Below the pieces are notes generated by a model. It made no database searches, was not told the DNA's origin, and saw nothing but the letters and a program-made list of their open reading frames with translations. Shown piece by piece: positions 24,613 to 37,130 of a stretch of 64,000 bases of DNA (within the stretch, counting starts at the first letter, position 1; every line of letters begins with the position of its first letter). The stretch is from assembly GCA_963575645.1 (NCBI GenBank), contig OY754467.1, positions 24,449,001-24,513,000 of the forward strand, in the 5' to 3' direction. Source of the stretch: Xanthostigma xanthostigma (taxonomy: Eukaryota; Arthropoda; Insecta; Raphidioptera; Raphidiidae). The position numbers and the translations under genes were made by a program.

Positions 24613-24994
24613 GGTCTCTGTACACGAGGCTGGTTTTACTGCTAGATTTGACTGCTATTTTTTAAGCACTGGATTTCGTGATGAATTTTGTGTTCGCTTC
24701 ACTCGATGCACGATTTGAAACTGGCTTTGTAGATGGGTTTGATGCGTGTGCAGTGACAGCTCGAATGTTAACAAAAGTGGACGTTTATTGTCTCGGAACA
24801 GAATACAGACTATGTGTATGACTATGATACCGTTTCCTGATTACTTCTTGTTGAAAAAAAGCAGAAAAACAAACAAGTAAGATAGCCCACCTTTCTATTT
24901 TTAAAATCCAACTTGTAATCACTTACACGAGCTCGCATAACGTCATTTTCACTCTCGCAGCCAGTGGCAAAACCATGCCTCATGTGCAGCGGCC
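24613..24994. mobile_element. Miniature inverted-repeat element, ~382 bp
   Basis: The left end GGTCTCTGTACACGAGGC and the inverse of the right end GGCCGCTGCACATGAGGC form terminal inverted repeats of about 30 bp. TTAA lies next to both ends (24,608-24,611, one base off the element, and 24,995-24,998), which may be the target duplication. There is no coding capacity. Superfamily not assigned; a TTAA target would fit piggyBac-like elements. Confidence 0.6.
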
Positions 24995-25002
24995 TTAAGG
25001 TA

Positions 25003-25062
25003 GAGGGCTGGGTAAAGTGGCTGACTCGTAACCCAAAGGTCGTAGGTTAGAACCCGATGTCG
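25003..25062 (+). repeat. tRNA-like (SINE-type) fragment
   Basis: AAAGTGGCTGACTCGTAACC resembles an A box and GGTTAGAACCC a decayed B box, separated as in a tRNA-derived SINE. TTATTATTATTA follows. It does not fold as a real tRNA. Confidence 0.4.
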
Positions 25063-25145
25063 TTATTATTATTACTTTTTTTTCACAATTATACTGGTTT
25101 TACTTCTTTAATGTGTAATGTAAAATACAGAATCTCTTTTTTATA

Positions 25146-25675
25146 GGCTTAACTTACACGTATTATTTTCCGAAAGTGGTTCTAATGTGGTTGAACTCGA
25201 CCACTTTCCATCAACAGTTTTGTGGACACGCAGACGTTGGTGAAACCACAAATGAACCACACAGAACAGACAGTAAAGCGATTGATTTATTAATAGAATT
25301 TATTGGGTTCATCCAATTTTTGAAAATAGAAACGAGAGTCAATTTCAACAACTTTATCATTGTTTAAGAGTGTACGATGACAAATTTTTTAATTATTTTC
25401 GAATAAGCGAAAGTACTTTCGATTATTTGTGCGTCTGTTCAGTCTGTGGTTGGTTTGTGGTCACTTAGTGGTCGGCGAGTTGCACGTGTGAGCGGGGTTA
25501 ACCATCATCGGCCGGTTTGTTTGTGGGCGATATCACCAACACACGACGACTGTTGTTGACACCGACCATAACTTGTTGTCCGTGTGAGCGCTATCACGAT
25601 ATTACATACTAATGCCGTACTCTCAACCATCGACCACTTTTTTGTGGTTCTAATGTAGATGTGAGTTAAGGCTAA
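25146..25675. mobile_element. Inverted-repeat element, ~530 bp
   Basis: The ends GGCTTAACTTACAC and (inverted) GCCTTAACTCACATC begin long imperfect terminal repeats of about 130 bp. Inside these, ACCACAAATGAACCACACAG on the left pairs with CTGTGGTTGGTTTGTGGT on the right. No transposase was found. It is a non-autonomous DNA element of unassigned superfamily. Confidence 0.6.
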
Positions 25676-25679
25676 ATGT

Positions 25680-26405
25680 AAAAATGGTTATTTGCAAACA
25701 TTAATTCTACTTTCACTTTTTAGAAATTAAAAACAAAATTTGGGTAACTAGTGGCTACGGTTTGCAAATTGTTGTGTTTTTATTTTAATCGAAAAATCTA
25801 GATCAGATAAAAAAATGTTAACGACAAATATTGTTGTTGTTTTCATGTACAATATGAACCTGTAAAAAAATATTTACAGCTTTCAGTTTTAGGAATATTC
25901 ATTTTCAAATTTACACACGACATATTCGAAGCACATTCAAAGTAATAATGTAATCAGTGCATATAACATGACTTCAATCAATTTTACGAACCACATGCTA
26001 TGTTTGTACCTGTATTCAAATTTTGTTTACCAAAAATGCTAGTAGTTCGCTTATAAAGTCAAGCCAATTACTTATTGATCGCTGTAACCACAACACATGG
26101 CATGTTGTTGATAGCATTTAGTTTACCCTCTTCAATAATATCGATACTGGGATAAACATCGTCTAGGTATATAAAGCGTTAAACCAATTGGATTACCTTT
26201 TTCTGTTTGTTTCTTTTGTCACCTAAATAAAATTATTTTTGTGCACGTGTCACCAACGAAATAAAGAAACAACTACTTTATTTTATGAAATTCACAAATA
26301 CAAAGAAAATGTAAAAGAAATGAATTGAATTATTTCGTAGAATAAACTTAGTACCTATCTCTCCAAATCTTATAATACGTGATGTGTATCACATATGTTG
26401 AAGAA
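25680..26405. other. Gene-less AT-rich stretch
   Basis: No coding or repetitive structure was recognised. Confidence 0.4.
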
Positions 26406-26409
26406 GATA

Positions 26410-27355
26410 TTTCAACTACAGCGCGGAGAACAATCACTTCATGGTGTCGTCTTGAAAATTCAGTAATAGAACGCAATAGTCTAGGAGCCAACGACATATT
26501 TAGGTCGTCCATATCCTTACGGCTGAATGACTCATAAAATGCTCTAGACAGTAGTACCATATAGCATCGTGGCCGTCAGCTGCGCCAGTACCGGTGGAAT
26601 AGACAACTGAAGCCTCCTACGCACGGTAAAAAAGATAATATTTTTTATCATTATACCTATTGACTGAAAATTTGTCAAACGATAGTTATTTTAATGATCT
26701 TTTATAAAAAAGAAAAAACGTCAGCTTGCTGTACGATGGTGGATGTTACGTCAGCTGATCATACGAACTTGACGAAATGAAATATGAATTCAGTCATTCC
26801 CTTTCACATGAAACTTTGTCAAAAGATAATTTTTATATTTAAAATAAATAAAATCGTCAGCTGGGTGTATATTGGGGGAAAGATTGTCAGCTGATACAGA
26901 AAAACTGACGATTTTAGTTGTCTATTCAGTTGTCTATTCTCCCGATAGTGCCGCAGGACAGCCACGATGCTTCATAGTACAACTGTCTAGAGCATTTTAC
27001 GAGTCATTGAGCCATATGGAAATTGGTAAGAAAAACCTGTCGCTGGCTCTAGGCTATAATGTCTGTTTTAACCGCTGAATTTATTATGTTCTATATAGAA
27101 GGCACTCGCAGTAGATGTCAAAAATTTAAAATTTTCACTTTTTTTTTATTACTTCAACTCTTCTTGCAACTTTCAAATTTTTGAAGATATAAAAAAAATA
27201 CTTTAGGACGGATATCTCTCTATAAAACTAAGTGTTTACATTTTAAAATTTTATATAGAACATAACAAATTTAGTCGTTGAAAAAGACATGACGTTTTTA
27301 CAATGTGTTTCCAAGACGACACCGCGAAGTGATTTTTCTCCGCGCTGTAGCTTTG
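26410..27355. mobile_element. Foldback element, ~945 bp
   Basis: CTACAGCGCGGAGAA with TCACTTC and GGTGTCGTCTTG at 26,415-26,455 returns inverted at 27,305-27,350. Further inside, TCATAAAATGCTCTAGACAG (near 26,530) pairs with the block near 26,985, and GAATAGACAACTGA with AGTTGTCTATTC. The arms are diverged and interrupted. CGTCAGCTG recurs several times in the centre. Open frames of 60-70 codons in the arms mirror each other and are not genes. Confidence 0.65.
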
Positions 27356-27359
27356 AAAC

Positions 27360-30300
27360 TATCAATCTTAAAAAAGAATGTTACAAAAAATGTAGAGATC
27401 ATAAGATCTACACTTTTTTTAATAGCCTTAATAAACGTATCTCGCACCGATAACGAATTGATTTTCAAATCGTAGATTTCTTCCCCCGTGGCGGCTCGAG
27501 CGGAACCCCCTCAAGATAGAAAACTTTAAAAATTTAGTAATTCGCCAAACTTAACATCATGCCAAATATAAACTTTCCTATACCTTTTTCAAGGTAGAGC
27601 CACTTTTTTGGATCTATTGATTAGGCAATGATATTTTTGATTTGTTTTCTTTTTTTAAGCGACAATATGGAATCACAATTTACGATACAAACAATGAAAT
27701 TGCATTTACAAAATTCATAAGTTTGGTCCAGTCGGACCGATTTTTTTATGAAAACACATGCAATTTAATCCAATGTCACAAAATAGTATGCTTCAAGTTC
27801 AGGTCGGAATGAGTACATTTGTATAAATTAACGAATTTTTAGTAAGATTTTAAGTTTTGTCTATTTCATTATATGAAGCTTTATTTTGAATCCGCGGACA
27901 ATCGTTACAAACAATAGAATATCCTTAACTTAATATCAATATCTGTATTGTCTTCACAAAAGATAATTAACTTATATTGCATTGACATTAAATAATAATT
28001 AGAAATATCATCTTAAATATGTATTACTGATAATAACTAATTAATATGTTTCACAATAATTCAAATCTCTTTTCTATCTAAGCAACAGTTAAACCTCGTT
28101 ACTTTCAGCAACCTACTTCATACTTAGAGCTAATGGCCTTGCTGCCGAAGCCTCATAATATATAAAAAAAAAAAAATCTCTTTTCTATACTAAATTTTAT
28201 TTTTCTATAATCACCTATATATTATAGCATATAGAATGTATTATAAATATATTGAAAATATTCCTAGTTTTGTTTATCGACTATTTATTGTGGGTGCGGC
28301 GCGGCGCGAAGTCGGAATGTGATTTTCAGAACGCCATAGTAGAAATAATTTCTCAATTTATCGAGATAAGACAAAAAGCATTGTTAGGACATAAATTTCC
28401 TATGGATTCGTAGACGAATTTATTTTATTTGGTGTAGAAGGTACGCGTAACACATGTCAAAAACATGTAAAACTCTGTGACGATTCCAACTTTAACTGAC
28501 TACAACTTCTCAATTCTATCGATGTAGAACAGAAAACACGATTTTATGCTTTATGAACACTTGTAATTTCAACTTACAGCTCAACAAAGAACATGATAAA
28601 TAAAGCTGTCGAAAAAAACATTACGTTTCAGCCATTAGTAACTTCCAAAGCGACAAAAACACATAACTTTCTAATCCTTTTTCTGGCGATACGTTTACAC
28701 GTAGGTACCCAAAAATGTGTAAGAACTAAATTTTTAAAAATCTGATAATGGAACAAGTTTTGTTTGAATTTTTTTTTTGTATACCTATCTAATGTTAATT
28801 TTTTGAGATTTTTACAGAAACATATATTCTATGGGTGTAGTTTTACTACCTCCATTGCTTTCAAAGACTAGATGTCACGTGCTCCAGTATCCTTTTACAA
28901 TTTAAAGATATCGCTGTGCCAAATTTCATACTTTATATGTAAAATGCACAATACTACTGTATTTTTTAATTTATATGCCCCACTTTAACGTCTGAAAAGT
29001 TTTTTGTTTGAAATATTTATTAATTAATAAAATTCTAATCGATCATATACCTACCCCATCTAACTTAAATATAAGAAATAAAACATATACATTCGTTGTT
29101 TATACTTGTGTAATAACAGAATAATCATTCTTTTAATTTTTTTAAATTAGATGAGCTTTCATCTGTCAAAGTTTGTTGGTGTGCTAACATATCATCGGTA
29201 TGATAAGTTAAAAAAATTGAAAAATTAACATGTGGCGGAAGTTCCGGTGCTAGTGGTGGGAAAACGTGTTCAGTCATTTACAAACGGTTTTATTTAACTT
29301 CATGTAAATTTTCTTAGTTATTAATGATTTATTACGATAAGTGGATTTTAAGGGTTAAATAATACTTCACTGCAGGGGGATGCAAAGATTTCAAAAAACA
29401 GTATTGTGGAAATAACTGGAAAGTGAAAATTTTTAGTTTATATTTCTCTAGTTACTAAATAGCTTCGTATTTGGCCAACCATGAGTAAGCTACCTTATTT
29501 TGTAATGAAAACAGAAATGAAACGAAATCGGGTTAGATATCAAGAGACGGCATTACACTTTTCATGCAGGTCTACTGATAACTGAAAATCTAATTTTATT
29601 ATGCCTGGTGAGGTCTGTTCATATTTTATCACAATTAAGTATTTGACGTAATTATTGTGGAAATGTGGATGTTACCTCGGTATCGCCAATTCCTAAACAC
29701 GATGGTACCCTCAAATCATTGACCATAGTTGATAATAATATTATTACAGATCATGACGTAGTTGTTGCATCAGAATATAGATGTCGTATATAAAAAACAA
29801 TAAGTATTTCCATGATTTACGTGTATAATTAAATATCAATAGGGAAATTTCATTAAATTATATATTTAAATATAAAATAAATATCACAGTGATTTTAAAT
29901 CAATGTTTTTTATTATATTAAAAAACTATATTTTTGAAACTATTAATATTTACAAACCATAAGGTATTTATCACATAATATAATATCAACATCATTTAAA
30001 TATTTACTTTGAGTTCATAAATTGAAATTAGGTACTTATAATTTTTTTAAAACATAGTAGACATAAAATATATATATATATTGATAACGAGAAATTGGTG
30101 TTTTTAACTTAAGAAATCTATCAACTGACAAATATTTATCAATTATTATTAAAAATATATATCTACTATTTTGCTAATGCATTTTTTGTGAGTGAGAACT
30201 GAAACATTTTGTGGTTTGTTATAATATGGTTTTTAATTACGTGGCATTAATTAAAGTATATTTAATAAAACAGAAAAAAAATTGTAGGTAGTTATGTAAA

Positions 30301-31030
30301 AATACATTAGAATGCATGTTTTAAAATAGTGTAATATTTGGGCACGCTACAAATGTGAAATATTTTGTTAATCCAGTAAAATATGTGCTTACATAAACGT
30401 GTACGAAACTTTTGAATGAAACCACAGTGTTGTAAATATACACTATATTTATCAGAACTGTATTTCCAATTTACAGAAATAGTGTAAAATTATTTTTTAT
30501 AAAAAACACTAGAAAAAATTCAAAGCGTTGAAATATATTATCAAAATATTTTAGTATGTACTTACAATTAACAATTAAGAAGTATAATATTTTTTAAAAT
30601 AACTTGATAAAAAATATATGAGTAACTCACAACAGATAAAATAAATTGTGGAAAAATAAAGTGGTGAAAACTGAAGTGCGGTATTGTTAATTACTTAAAT
30701 TGTTAATTTACTAAATATTTTATAAAAACATTTTTTTTCAAACGATTTTAAAATAAGCTTATATATCAGATTAGTCAGATTAAAATACGAGTACTACCTA
30801 ACAAGTAACGGGAGTCAAGCTTTATAATTAATAGAAATAAAATAAAAACAGTCTTTTTTTAAGAACTCGTCTATTATTTAAATGCGTTTTTATTAAAAAT
30901 GTGTGAAAAAAATAGAACAGAAAAAAAATATTTAGTGAAAAACTAAAGTGTGGTTTTTGTATTAGCACTTACACTAAATTTAAATCAAAACAAATTGTTC
31001 GATTGTATATAAAATAGTATCTGTAATAAC
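27360..31030. other. Long quiet AT-rich stretch upstream of the host exon
   Basis: This 3.7 kb has no clear transposon ends and no supported coding region. A faint resemblance links about 28,420-28,640 with 27,080-27,290 (AATTTATT, AGAAGG-AC, ATGTCAAAAA, GAACAT). If the exon that follows is internal, much of this is probably intron. Confidence 0.4.
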
Positions 31031-31035
31031 GTCAG

Positions 31036-31456
31036 TGTGGGGAAGCGACGTGGCTCCGCGTCGTGACAACGGCGGCGCCCTCTACAGCAGGCTGGCGGCG
31101 ATACAGACTGAAGTGGAGGACGCGGCCTCCAATGGCGACGGTAATGGTGGTGGTGACGGAGCACTGGCCGAAGAAGATCCTCAATGTTGGACGTATGAAC
31201 AACTACCCGACACTCCGGTGGATACGATCAGCGACATCACGGCAAATGATGATCCGGAACCGCCTTCTACGCCGACGGTGTTCCCGCGACCTCAACACAA
31301 CCCGTTGGTTCGCGTCAACTTTCCGCCCGAGTTTTCTTCGGGCGCTGGACGAAGGGTGAGTCGCACCACAACGTTGATACCGAAGCGCGCGAGGAGTATG
31401 AGCGCTTGGAGCGATATCAGCCGGTCCAGCTGCAGGCTTGACGAGCGATTCGAAAG
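31036..31456 (+). CDS. Putative host exon, unknown protein, partial
   Basis: This is the only GC-rich, CpG-rich open block in the window that looks like host coding sequence. The frame is open from 30,984 to 31,457 (about 158 codons) with no ATG until residue 122 counted from the GTG at 31,035. It therefore probably begins at a splice acceptor (CAG|TGTGGGG, just before 31,036, with a weak pyrimidine tract) or has its ATG in an upstream exon. It ends at a good donor, AAG|GTAATG, at 31,456/31,457; a stop follows at once in the intron. The peptide is hydrophilic: a glycine/aspartate run ([11 protein letters not shown]), an acidic-proline stretch ([20 protein letters not shown]), then a basic, serine/arginine-rich end ([20 protein letters not shown]). 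There is no membrane segment or signal peptide. It looks like a disordered cytoplasmic region, and I do not recognise the family. Confidence 0.6.
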
Positions 31457-31559
31457 GTAATGTCACACTAAACTAGCAATTTATCTGCTATTTTTTCAGT
31501 AGGCATATTTTAAAAATATTGACCCGATTAGTGCAGGCATATCAAACTTTTTAGGAGAA

Positions 31560-31967
31560 ATAATTCATGAACTATACCGGGTGAGTTTTTTAACCAGCCA
31601 CATCTTAATATCTCGAGAAGTAAGCACTCTGAGGAAAAATATCACGGATCAAAGTCAAATTATTCCATAGTGGAAAGACTTTGGTGCCAAAATTACCTAA
31701 CCCCCTGAGGGAGGGGGGAACTTTGAAATGTTAAATAGGGCCCCCTATTTTCTATTGTAGATTCGGACTCCCCGACTAAAAATACAAAAATTTTACCCCA
31801 AATATTTTACAAGAAATTGTAAAATTGACTGAGCAGACATTGACCAATTTTTTGCTTAGTTTGACAAAAAATTGATCAAATCGACAACATCTGTTGAGTC
31901 AATTTTAGAATTTCTTGTAAAGTGTTTGGGGTAAAATTTTTGTATTTTTAGTCGGGGAGTCCGAATC
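31560..31967. repeat. Intronic repeat with inverted arms
   Basis: From 31,760 GATTCGGACTCCCCGACTAA runs inward for about 100 bp and returns inverted, ending at 31,967. The sequence ahead of it (CCGGGTGAGTTTTTTAACCA, ATCTCGAGAAGTAAGC, CCCCCTGAGGGAGGGGG) has the look of a known insect repeat. It begins about 100 bp after the exon's donor, so it would be intronic. Confidence 0.65.
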
Positions 31968-31969
31968 AG

Positions 31970-33230
31970 CGATAAAAACGAACCTGTTTTGAGTTTTCCT
32001 GATTTATCTTCTAAACAGTTACTTGTACCTACGAAAAAAAACATAGGACAAAAATTGTAGAGCAGAATCTTTTCTATAAAGCGCATATGTCTCACATTTT
32101 TTTTATGTTCGTCGACCAAACAAAGTGAGGTGATTGAGGAGTCTATTTCCTATCAAAATAATCATATAAAAAAAGTTATTTTAATTTTGTATTTTGCTCT
32201 GTAATCGTCTAGAGCCACCACTTACACATTAATTAAAAATATATACCTACAGTAGTTTGCTTATTTTTAAAAATTATCCTGAAGAGTCTACCTTTCCAAA
32301 AAAAAAAGCATTTTCGTGAGTTCTGTTATTATTTGTCAAATAAAAAAAAAGATTTTGAAAACGTTTTCCGGTCGCAAAAAAATTTATTTTATTTTTAACA
32401 AACGTTAACAGAAAAAAAATTATGTAATATACCTATAATCAAAAAAAGTTGTCCATTTAGTGAAGATTCTAACATGGTATAATACAAACTGATAATATTC
32501 AGAACATTTTTTATATTATTTTTTGACATTGTAAATAGCGTTAAAAATACATTTTAAAGATCGCGCACATTATACTAGCACGATAAAATTTCATATTTAT
32601 TATAATATTATGTATTAAGATTTTTTGTTGTTGCCGTTTGTTACCTTAAAAAAGAGACCACATATAGAATATGTGTTGGGCGCTGGCATAGACCATACCG
32701 CTCAACTTGCACCAAAGTATTTATCTTCTCTCATTCTACACTCATTTTGTCACGTAATGATAACATACGCGTGATTACGGTTATTGAAATATTTATGTTG
32801 ACTTTTTGCTCGGACAAGTCATATTTTCCTGTTTGTGAAAAATTCAAATGTTCCACGAAAAGTTTGTTTATTTTGAATTTAAATTACGTTCAATGATTAT
32901 AGTTAAAACATATTATTTTGTAAACTAAACGGGTAATTGACTTTGATTTTACTCTATTTATTTTTTAATTTTAGTTATGTCTGTCAATAAATTAAAAGCA
33001 AGCTAACGTTTATATCTGACTATAGTATGCATATTTATTAATTTTATTAACGGAAAACACAATTTCTATTTTTATGAAATAAAAAACTATAATTGAAAAA
33101 AAAAACAAATCGGTACATTAGTTAAAAACATTTTTCAAATTAAATTTAATATGGAATCGTGTTCTGAACTGATTATGAAAGTGCATGTTACCAGTTGGAA
33201 ACCTGGCCTCAAGTATCGTTTAAATCGAAA
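31970..33230. other. Gene-less AT-rich stretch
   Basis: No coding region or element ends recognised. Probably intron or intergenic. Confidence 0.4.
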
Positions 33231-33239
33231 TTGTTAAAC

Positions 33240-33476
33240 CAGCGCTGGGCAACCTATGACTTCTGAAGAGCGACCAGCCCTATTTCAAAGGTCTCTACTG
33301 TTCTTTACGCACAGGTAGATTTACGAACCCAAGTGAGATGAGTATAGTTTTCAGTTAAAATAAGAAAAGAGACAACTGTAAAAGTTATGTACCTCTCTCA
33401 CTCACTCTTACACTCACTTATGGGAGCTACCTGGAGAGCTCCTAGGAGGTCCAAGAGCCGAGGTTGCCCAGCGCTG
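33240..33476. mobile_element. hAT-like miniature element, 237 bp
   Basis: Perfect terminal inverted repeats CAGCGCTGGGCAACCT and AGGTTGCCCAGCGCTG bound the element. The 8-bp flanks TGTTAAAC (33,232-33,239) and GTTTAAAC (33,477-33,484) match at seven of eight positions, consistent with an aged hAT target duplication. No coding capacity. Confidence 0.75.
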
Positions 33477-33489
33477 GTTTAAACAATAC

Positions 33490-33988
33490 TTTAGAAATGA
33501 ATATTTATATACCTAGTTTATAATGCATTATTTTATGACGAGTTGTGACATTGTGTGATTAGCGTTGTTACGTGGTTAACATCGGCTTCAGAATTTAACA
33601 ATTAACTATGTTTGATTCTGGTTATTACGGCCTCAGTAAGTTACTTGGTTGATATTGGGTTGGTTTTTTAAATCAGGTTCGTAAATTAATTTTTACAGGT
33701 ATATTTTAAAATAAATAGACGTGATACAAAAGTTTTACATATAGTTTTAACAATAATTAAATAATGTTAATTCTCTCGGTCAAAAAGTATATCAGAATAC
33801 AGTATACAATTTCAGCATAACAATGCTTTCAACAATCGGACATGAAATTATATAAAAAAGTCAAACTTGTGCAAATAACGAATTAATACCACGGGGGTCG
33901 GGTCATTATTGGCAGAACAAACGGTCGGGTCAGGTTGATTATGGTCCACCCTACGTTGTGTTTTTTTATTAATGGGTCCAACAATTAG
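33490..33988. other. Gene-less AT-rich stretch
   Basis: Nothing recognised apart from a GGTCGGGTCA / GGTCGGGTCAGG repeated phrase near 33,896-33,935. Confidence 0.4.
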
Positions 33989-33990
33989 GT

Positions 33991-34158
33991 CAGTGTAATG
34001 TCATGGTGGACGAATGTTCTATCGCACCAAAGCGTATTGTAAGAGCAGACGAATTGTCGATCATACTCAGTGTAATGTTAAGGCGGACGAATGTTCTATC
34101 GCACCAAAGCGTATTGTGAGAGCAGACGAATTGGCGATCATACTCTGTCAGTGTAAAG
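33991..34158 (+). repeat. 77-bp tandem duplication
   Basis: CAGTGTAATGTCATGGTGGA at 33,991 is repeated from 34,068 with a few differences, and CAGTGTAA begins a third partial unit at 34,149. Each unit contains GGACGAATGTTCTATCGCAC. Confidence 0.8.
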
Positions 34159-34439
34159 TGTAAAGAGTCAGATAAAGCGAGCTTCAAAAGACTGAATTAT
34201 TATCAAAAATTGTTCAATAAATCTCGTATCGCAAACAATGCGAACGCGTTAGTAATTCATTAATAAATTTTAATTAATAAAATTTAGGTAGTAAGCATCT
34301 ATCTGTCGCGAGATGAAACACGGCTCGCTACACGCACCGCAGCGCAACCATGCATCAAAACGACAAACAGATTGTGGCTCATTACTAATGTGCATTTCAT
34401 GTAGGTACTACAACGTACATGAAAAATAAAAAATAATAA

Positions 34440-34760
34440 TTAATTGTAAATATTGATTGACTCAAAATTAATATTTATAACAGCGTGTTTTAACTGTCAT
34501 GCGAGTCATAAAAACACTGCAGTCGAGATACATACTACATTTATTGCACGTAACAGATTAACACATCATAGTAAGTATATTTGTAATATTTTTAACATTT
34601 CACGTTCGGCCATATTTATATCAGCTATAATATGGACTGTTCAGCGCCTACTTTGTTTCTTTGTCGCTCATATGGATTCAAATAACAGCAGACAGATATT
34701 GGATATGATAATCTCATTACGTTAGTTTTACTTTACGCCCTAGTGCGAAAAAAAGAGGGC
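34440..34760 (+). repeat. Ancient dispersed repeat, copy 2 of 4
   Basis: Shares CGAGTCATAAAA, an ATATTTTTAACA word, CGGCCATATTT and TTTTACTTTACGCCCTAGTG with the copies at 285-560, 38,400-38,783 and 39,281-39,730. The order of the words is conserved and overall similarity is low. Confidence 0.5.
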
Positions 34761-34764
34761 ACTT

Positions 34765-35750
34765 TCTTTAGGCATGTTAAAAATCCTATCAATCCGCTCA
34801 GAGGTTCGACCTGTATCGTGCTCACACACTTGCAGATCACCAGACACAGACGAACAGACTTTTTCTAAAAGTATGTTCTTTGAACTCGGAATACCGAAAA
34901 ACGAAGAAAGAACATTTTGACATTTTTAAAAGGGAAATTTGACCTAAATTAACAATAGTGGAGTATTTATTGTAAAATATTTTAACCGTTTATTAATCTA
35001 CAATCTAATGTAATAAAGAAAATAGGTAAAAAAGCTTTTCGAGTTCATTTTATTATACAATCGATGATGTACTAAAAGCTAGAAAATAATTGTGGGTCAG
35101 CAATCTAGGTCTTTAATTAGTCTAAAATAAAATGGTAGGGTGCATATTACTCATAGAAAGCAGTCGAAGGCCAGATATATTTTTAATTTCTAAAGTTTTC
35201 TACTAGGTGCGTCTCACGATTTTATTTTTGTGTCCCAGATTGCTGGTTCATATGCTTTTTCTAGCTTTTATCACAAAATCAAACATATGTGATAAATCCA
35301 TTTAAGTTGAAATGATGGTTTATCTATTTTATTTTTAATTTTTTAGTGTGGTTTATTTGCTTAGCTTGATTTTATTACATTTTTACAATCTCATTATACG
35401 TTACGAGAGCTTGACCTTTGGAAATGCAGTTATAGATAAATAGTAGGCGTTTTAATTGCGTTAATTAAAAAAAATAACGTTTGGGTTTCATAGTTACAAA
35501 GGATGCACACGCTCCTTAGACATATTGTGAGGAAAATTTCAACTCAGTTGGTTACTGTTAGATAAAAAAAAGATCAATCAACAAAATGTCACTATACAAA
35601 TCGATTGCAAGTTTTCTGAAACGAATTACACTCTTAAATTGAAATGTCATTCTTTGCAAGCTGTGACAAACACTTATCAATCACCAGTAAAAAGATTAAA
35701 AATTTCGTAAAGGTAAAAATTCAATTTGGACAAATTGTCCTTAGTTTTAA
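34765..35750. other. Gene-less AT-rich stretch
   Basis: Nothing recognised beyond short AT-rich words. Confidence 0.4.
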
Positions 35751-36173
35751 ATAGTTGGCAAAACCAAAAGTGCACAGCCTGCAAGTTTTCCACTGTATAA
35801 TAAAAAGTGAAGTTACTTACTTACTTACTTAAAACTGCATTTGAAATTTAATTCGTTACAGGAAGTTGACATTCTTATATATTATATATTATATACAAAA
35901 ATAAATTTATTGTTACAATACTTAATTTTTTTTTATAAAACACTAAAAACTATAATAATATAATTGTTCTTATATATGTATATCGAACACTATGAATAAA
36001 TAGAAGTTAGTGATATTTGCGCACACCCAGCTTCCAACTTCACTCGTATAGCATAAAACTCCTTATTTTGAGCATATTAGCCATATAGAAGTAAATATCA
36101 CTAATTTGCTTCTCTGTCAGCTCAGCCACCAAATATTGATAGTTATTTTCTTTAATATTTTTTGAAGTTTTTC

Positions 36174-36404
36174 TTAAGAAATAGTTTCTGATGTGCTCGT
36201 ATGGCATACGCACAAAACGTGATAAATATTTTCATTTTTTTTTAAGTTGCACACTATGCATATTTTGTTTGTATCCCAACTGTAATAATACCATCTTATA
36301 ACTAATTTTACAAAATTTTCCCCCAAAACTCTCAACTGGCTTATTACTCTTATTTTATCTATGTTTATTTTATTTAACAAATATTGTTCTGTTCCAAGAC
36401 ACAT
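36174..36404 (-). pseudogene. LINE C-terminal cysteine-motif segment
   Basis: This open segment of 76 codons includes YYYSWDTNKICIVCNLKKNE and NIYHVLCVCH. The pattern W-D-x4-C-x2-C-(N)-x5-N-x2-H-x4-C is the zinc-binding motif near the C-terminus of many LINE ORF2 proteins. It lies just downstream of the polymerase segment on the same strand. Several stops lie between the two segments. Confidence 0.75.
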
Positions 36405-36791
36405 TTTTATGGTTTGATAGCGTGGTTTATATGATGCATTTTTTACCCTTTCTTTATCTTTTTAGTTTAATTTAGCGCTATATTTAATAATTATATTGTT
36501 TATTTCAATTTTAATTTTGTCACTTCTTTGTTCTTCCCATAAATTGCCAAATCCCAATTCTATAATTATTTCCTTTAGCTGAGTTGCCCAGTTAAATTTA
36601 CTTAAATGTATTATTGTTATTATTATCTAATTTTTAAGTCTATTAAAGCATTGCTTAGGAAGTCTCTTATTTGGCATTTCCAATATTTTGATCCACCACC
36701 ATAGTGCCATTTTTAAAACCTTAACTCCTAGTTTTAGCATTCCTGTCTCTATCCTAATAATATGTCCCGGTGTACTTTTCGGCCAACAATA

Positions 36792-37130
36792 TTATATTGA
36801 TTTAAAAAAATTAGTTTGCACTTTTTCAATTAAATTAATATATCGAAATCCCCATATTTCTGCGCTATATAGTAGATTCGCACTAACGATTGCGTTAAAC
36901 ATAGTTAATCTAGCTTCCCACGAGGTTGTTTTCATTTTGCCTAACGAATTTCTCACAGCCCCTATTGCCATATTTGCTTTTTGTATAGCTTGTTCCGCAG
37001 TTTTATGAAACACTGCTGATGAGGAGAAAAGTAACCCCAAATACGTGTAATCACTGACCGTTGTAATTTCCTTTCCTTCAAGTATCAAATTTTTCGTTTT
37101 AATTTTGCCACCCCTTCTAAATATGACCAA
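36792..37130 (-). pseudogene. LINE reverse transcriptase C-terminal segment
   Basis: This open segment of 112 codons continues from the YADD region, which lies in another frame (a shift near 37,200). It contains VIFRRGGKIK, the DYTYLGLLFSS motif and AEIWGFRYINLIEKVQ, all typical of the region after the catalytic aspartates in I/Jockey-type LINE polymerases. The frame stops at about 36,790; related sequence continues as KSTPGHIIRIETGMLKLGVK and ALWWWIKILEMPNKRLP in a neighbouring frame. It is non-functional because the polymerase core and endonuclease are missing. Confidence 0.8.

Noticed and set aside
28330-28640. Second copy of the 27.1-27.3 kb sequence
   Set aside because: Shared words are short and AT-rich; alignment by eye is not convincing.
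31203-31466. Antisense frame within the GC-rich exon (87 codons)
   Set aside because: It is a shadow of the plus-strand exon, which has better codon texture and a splice donor.
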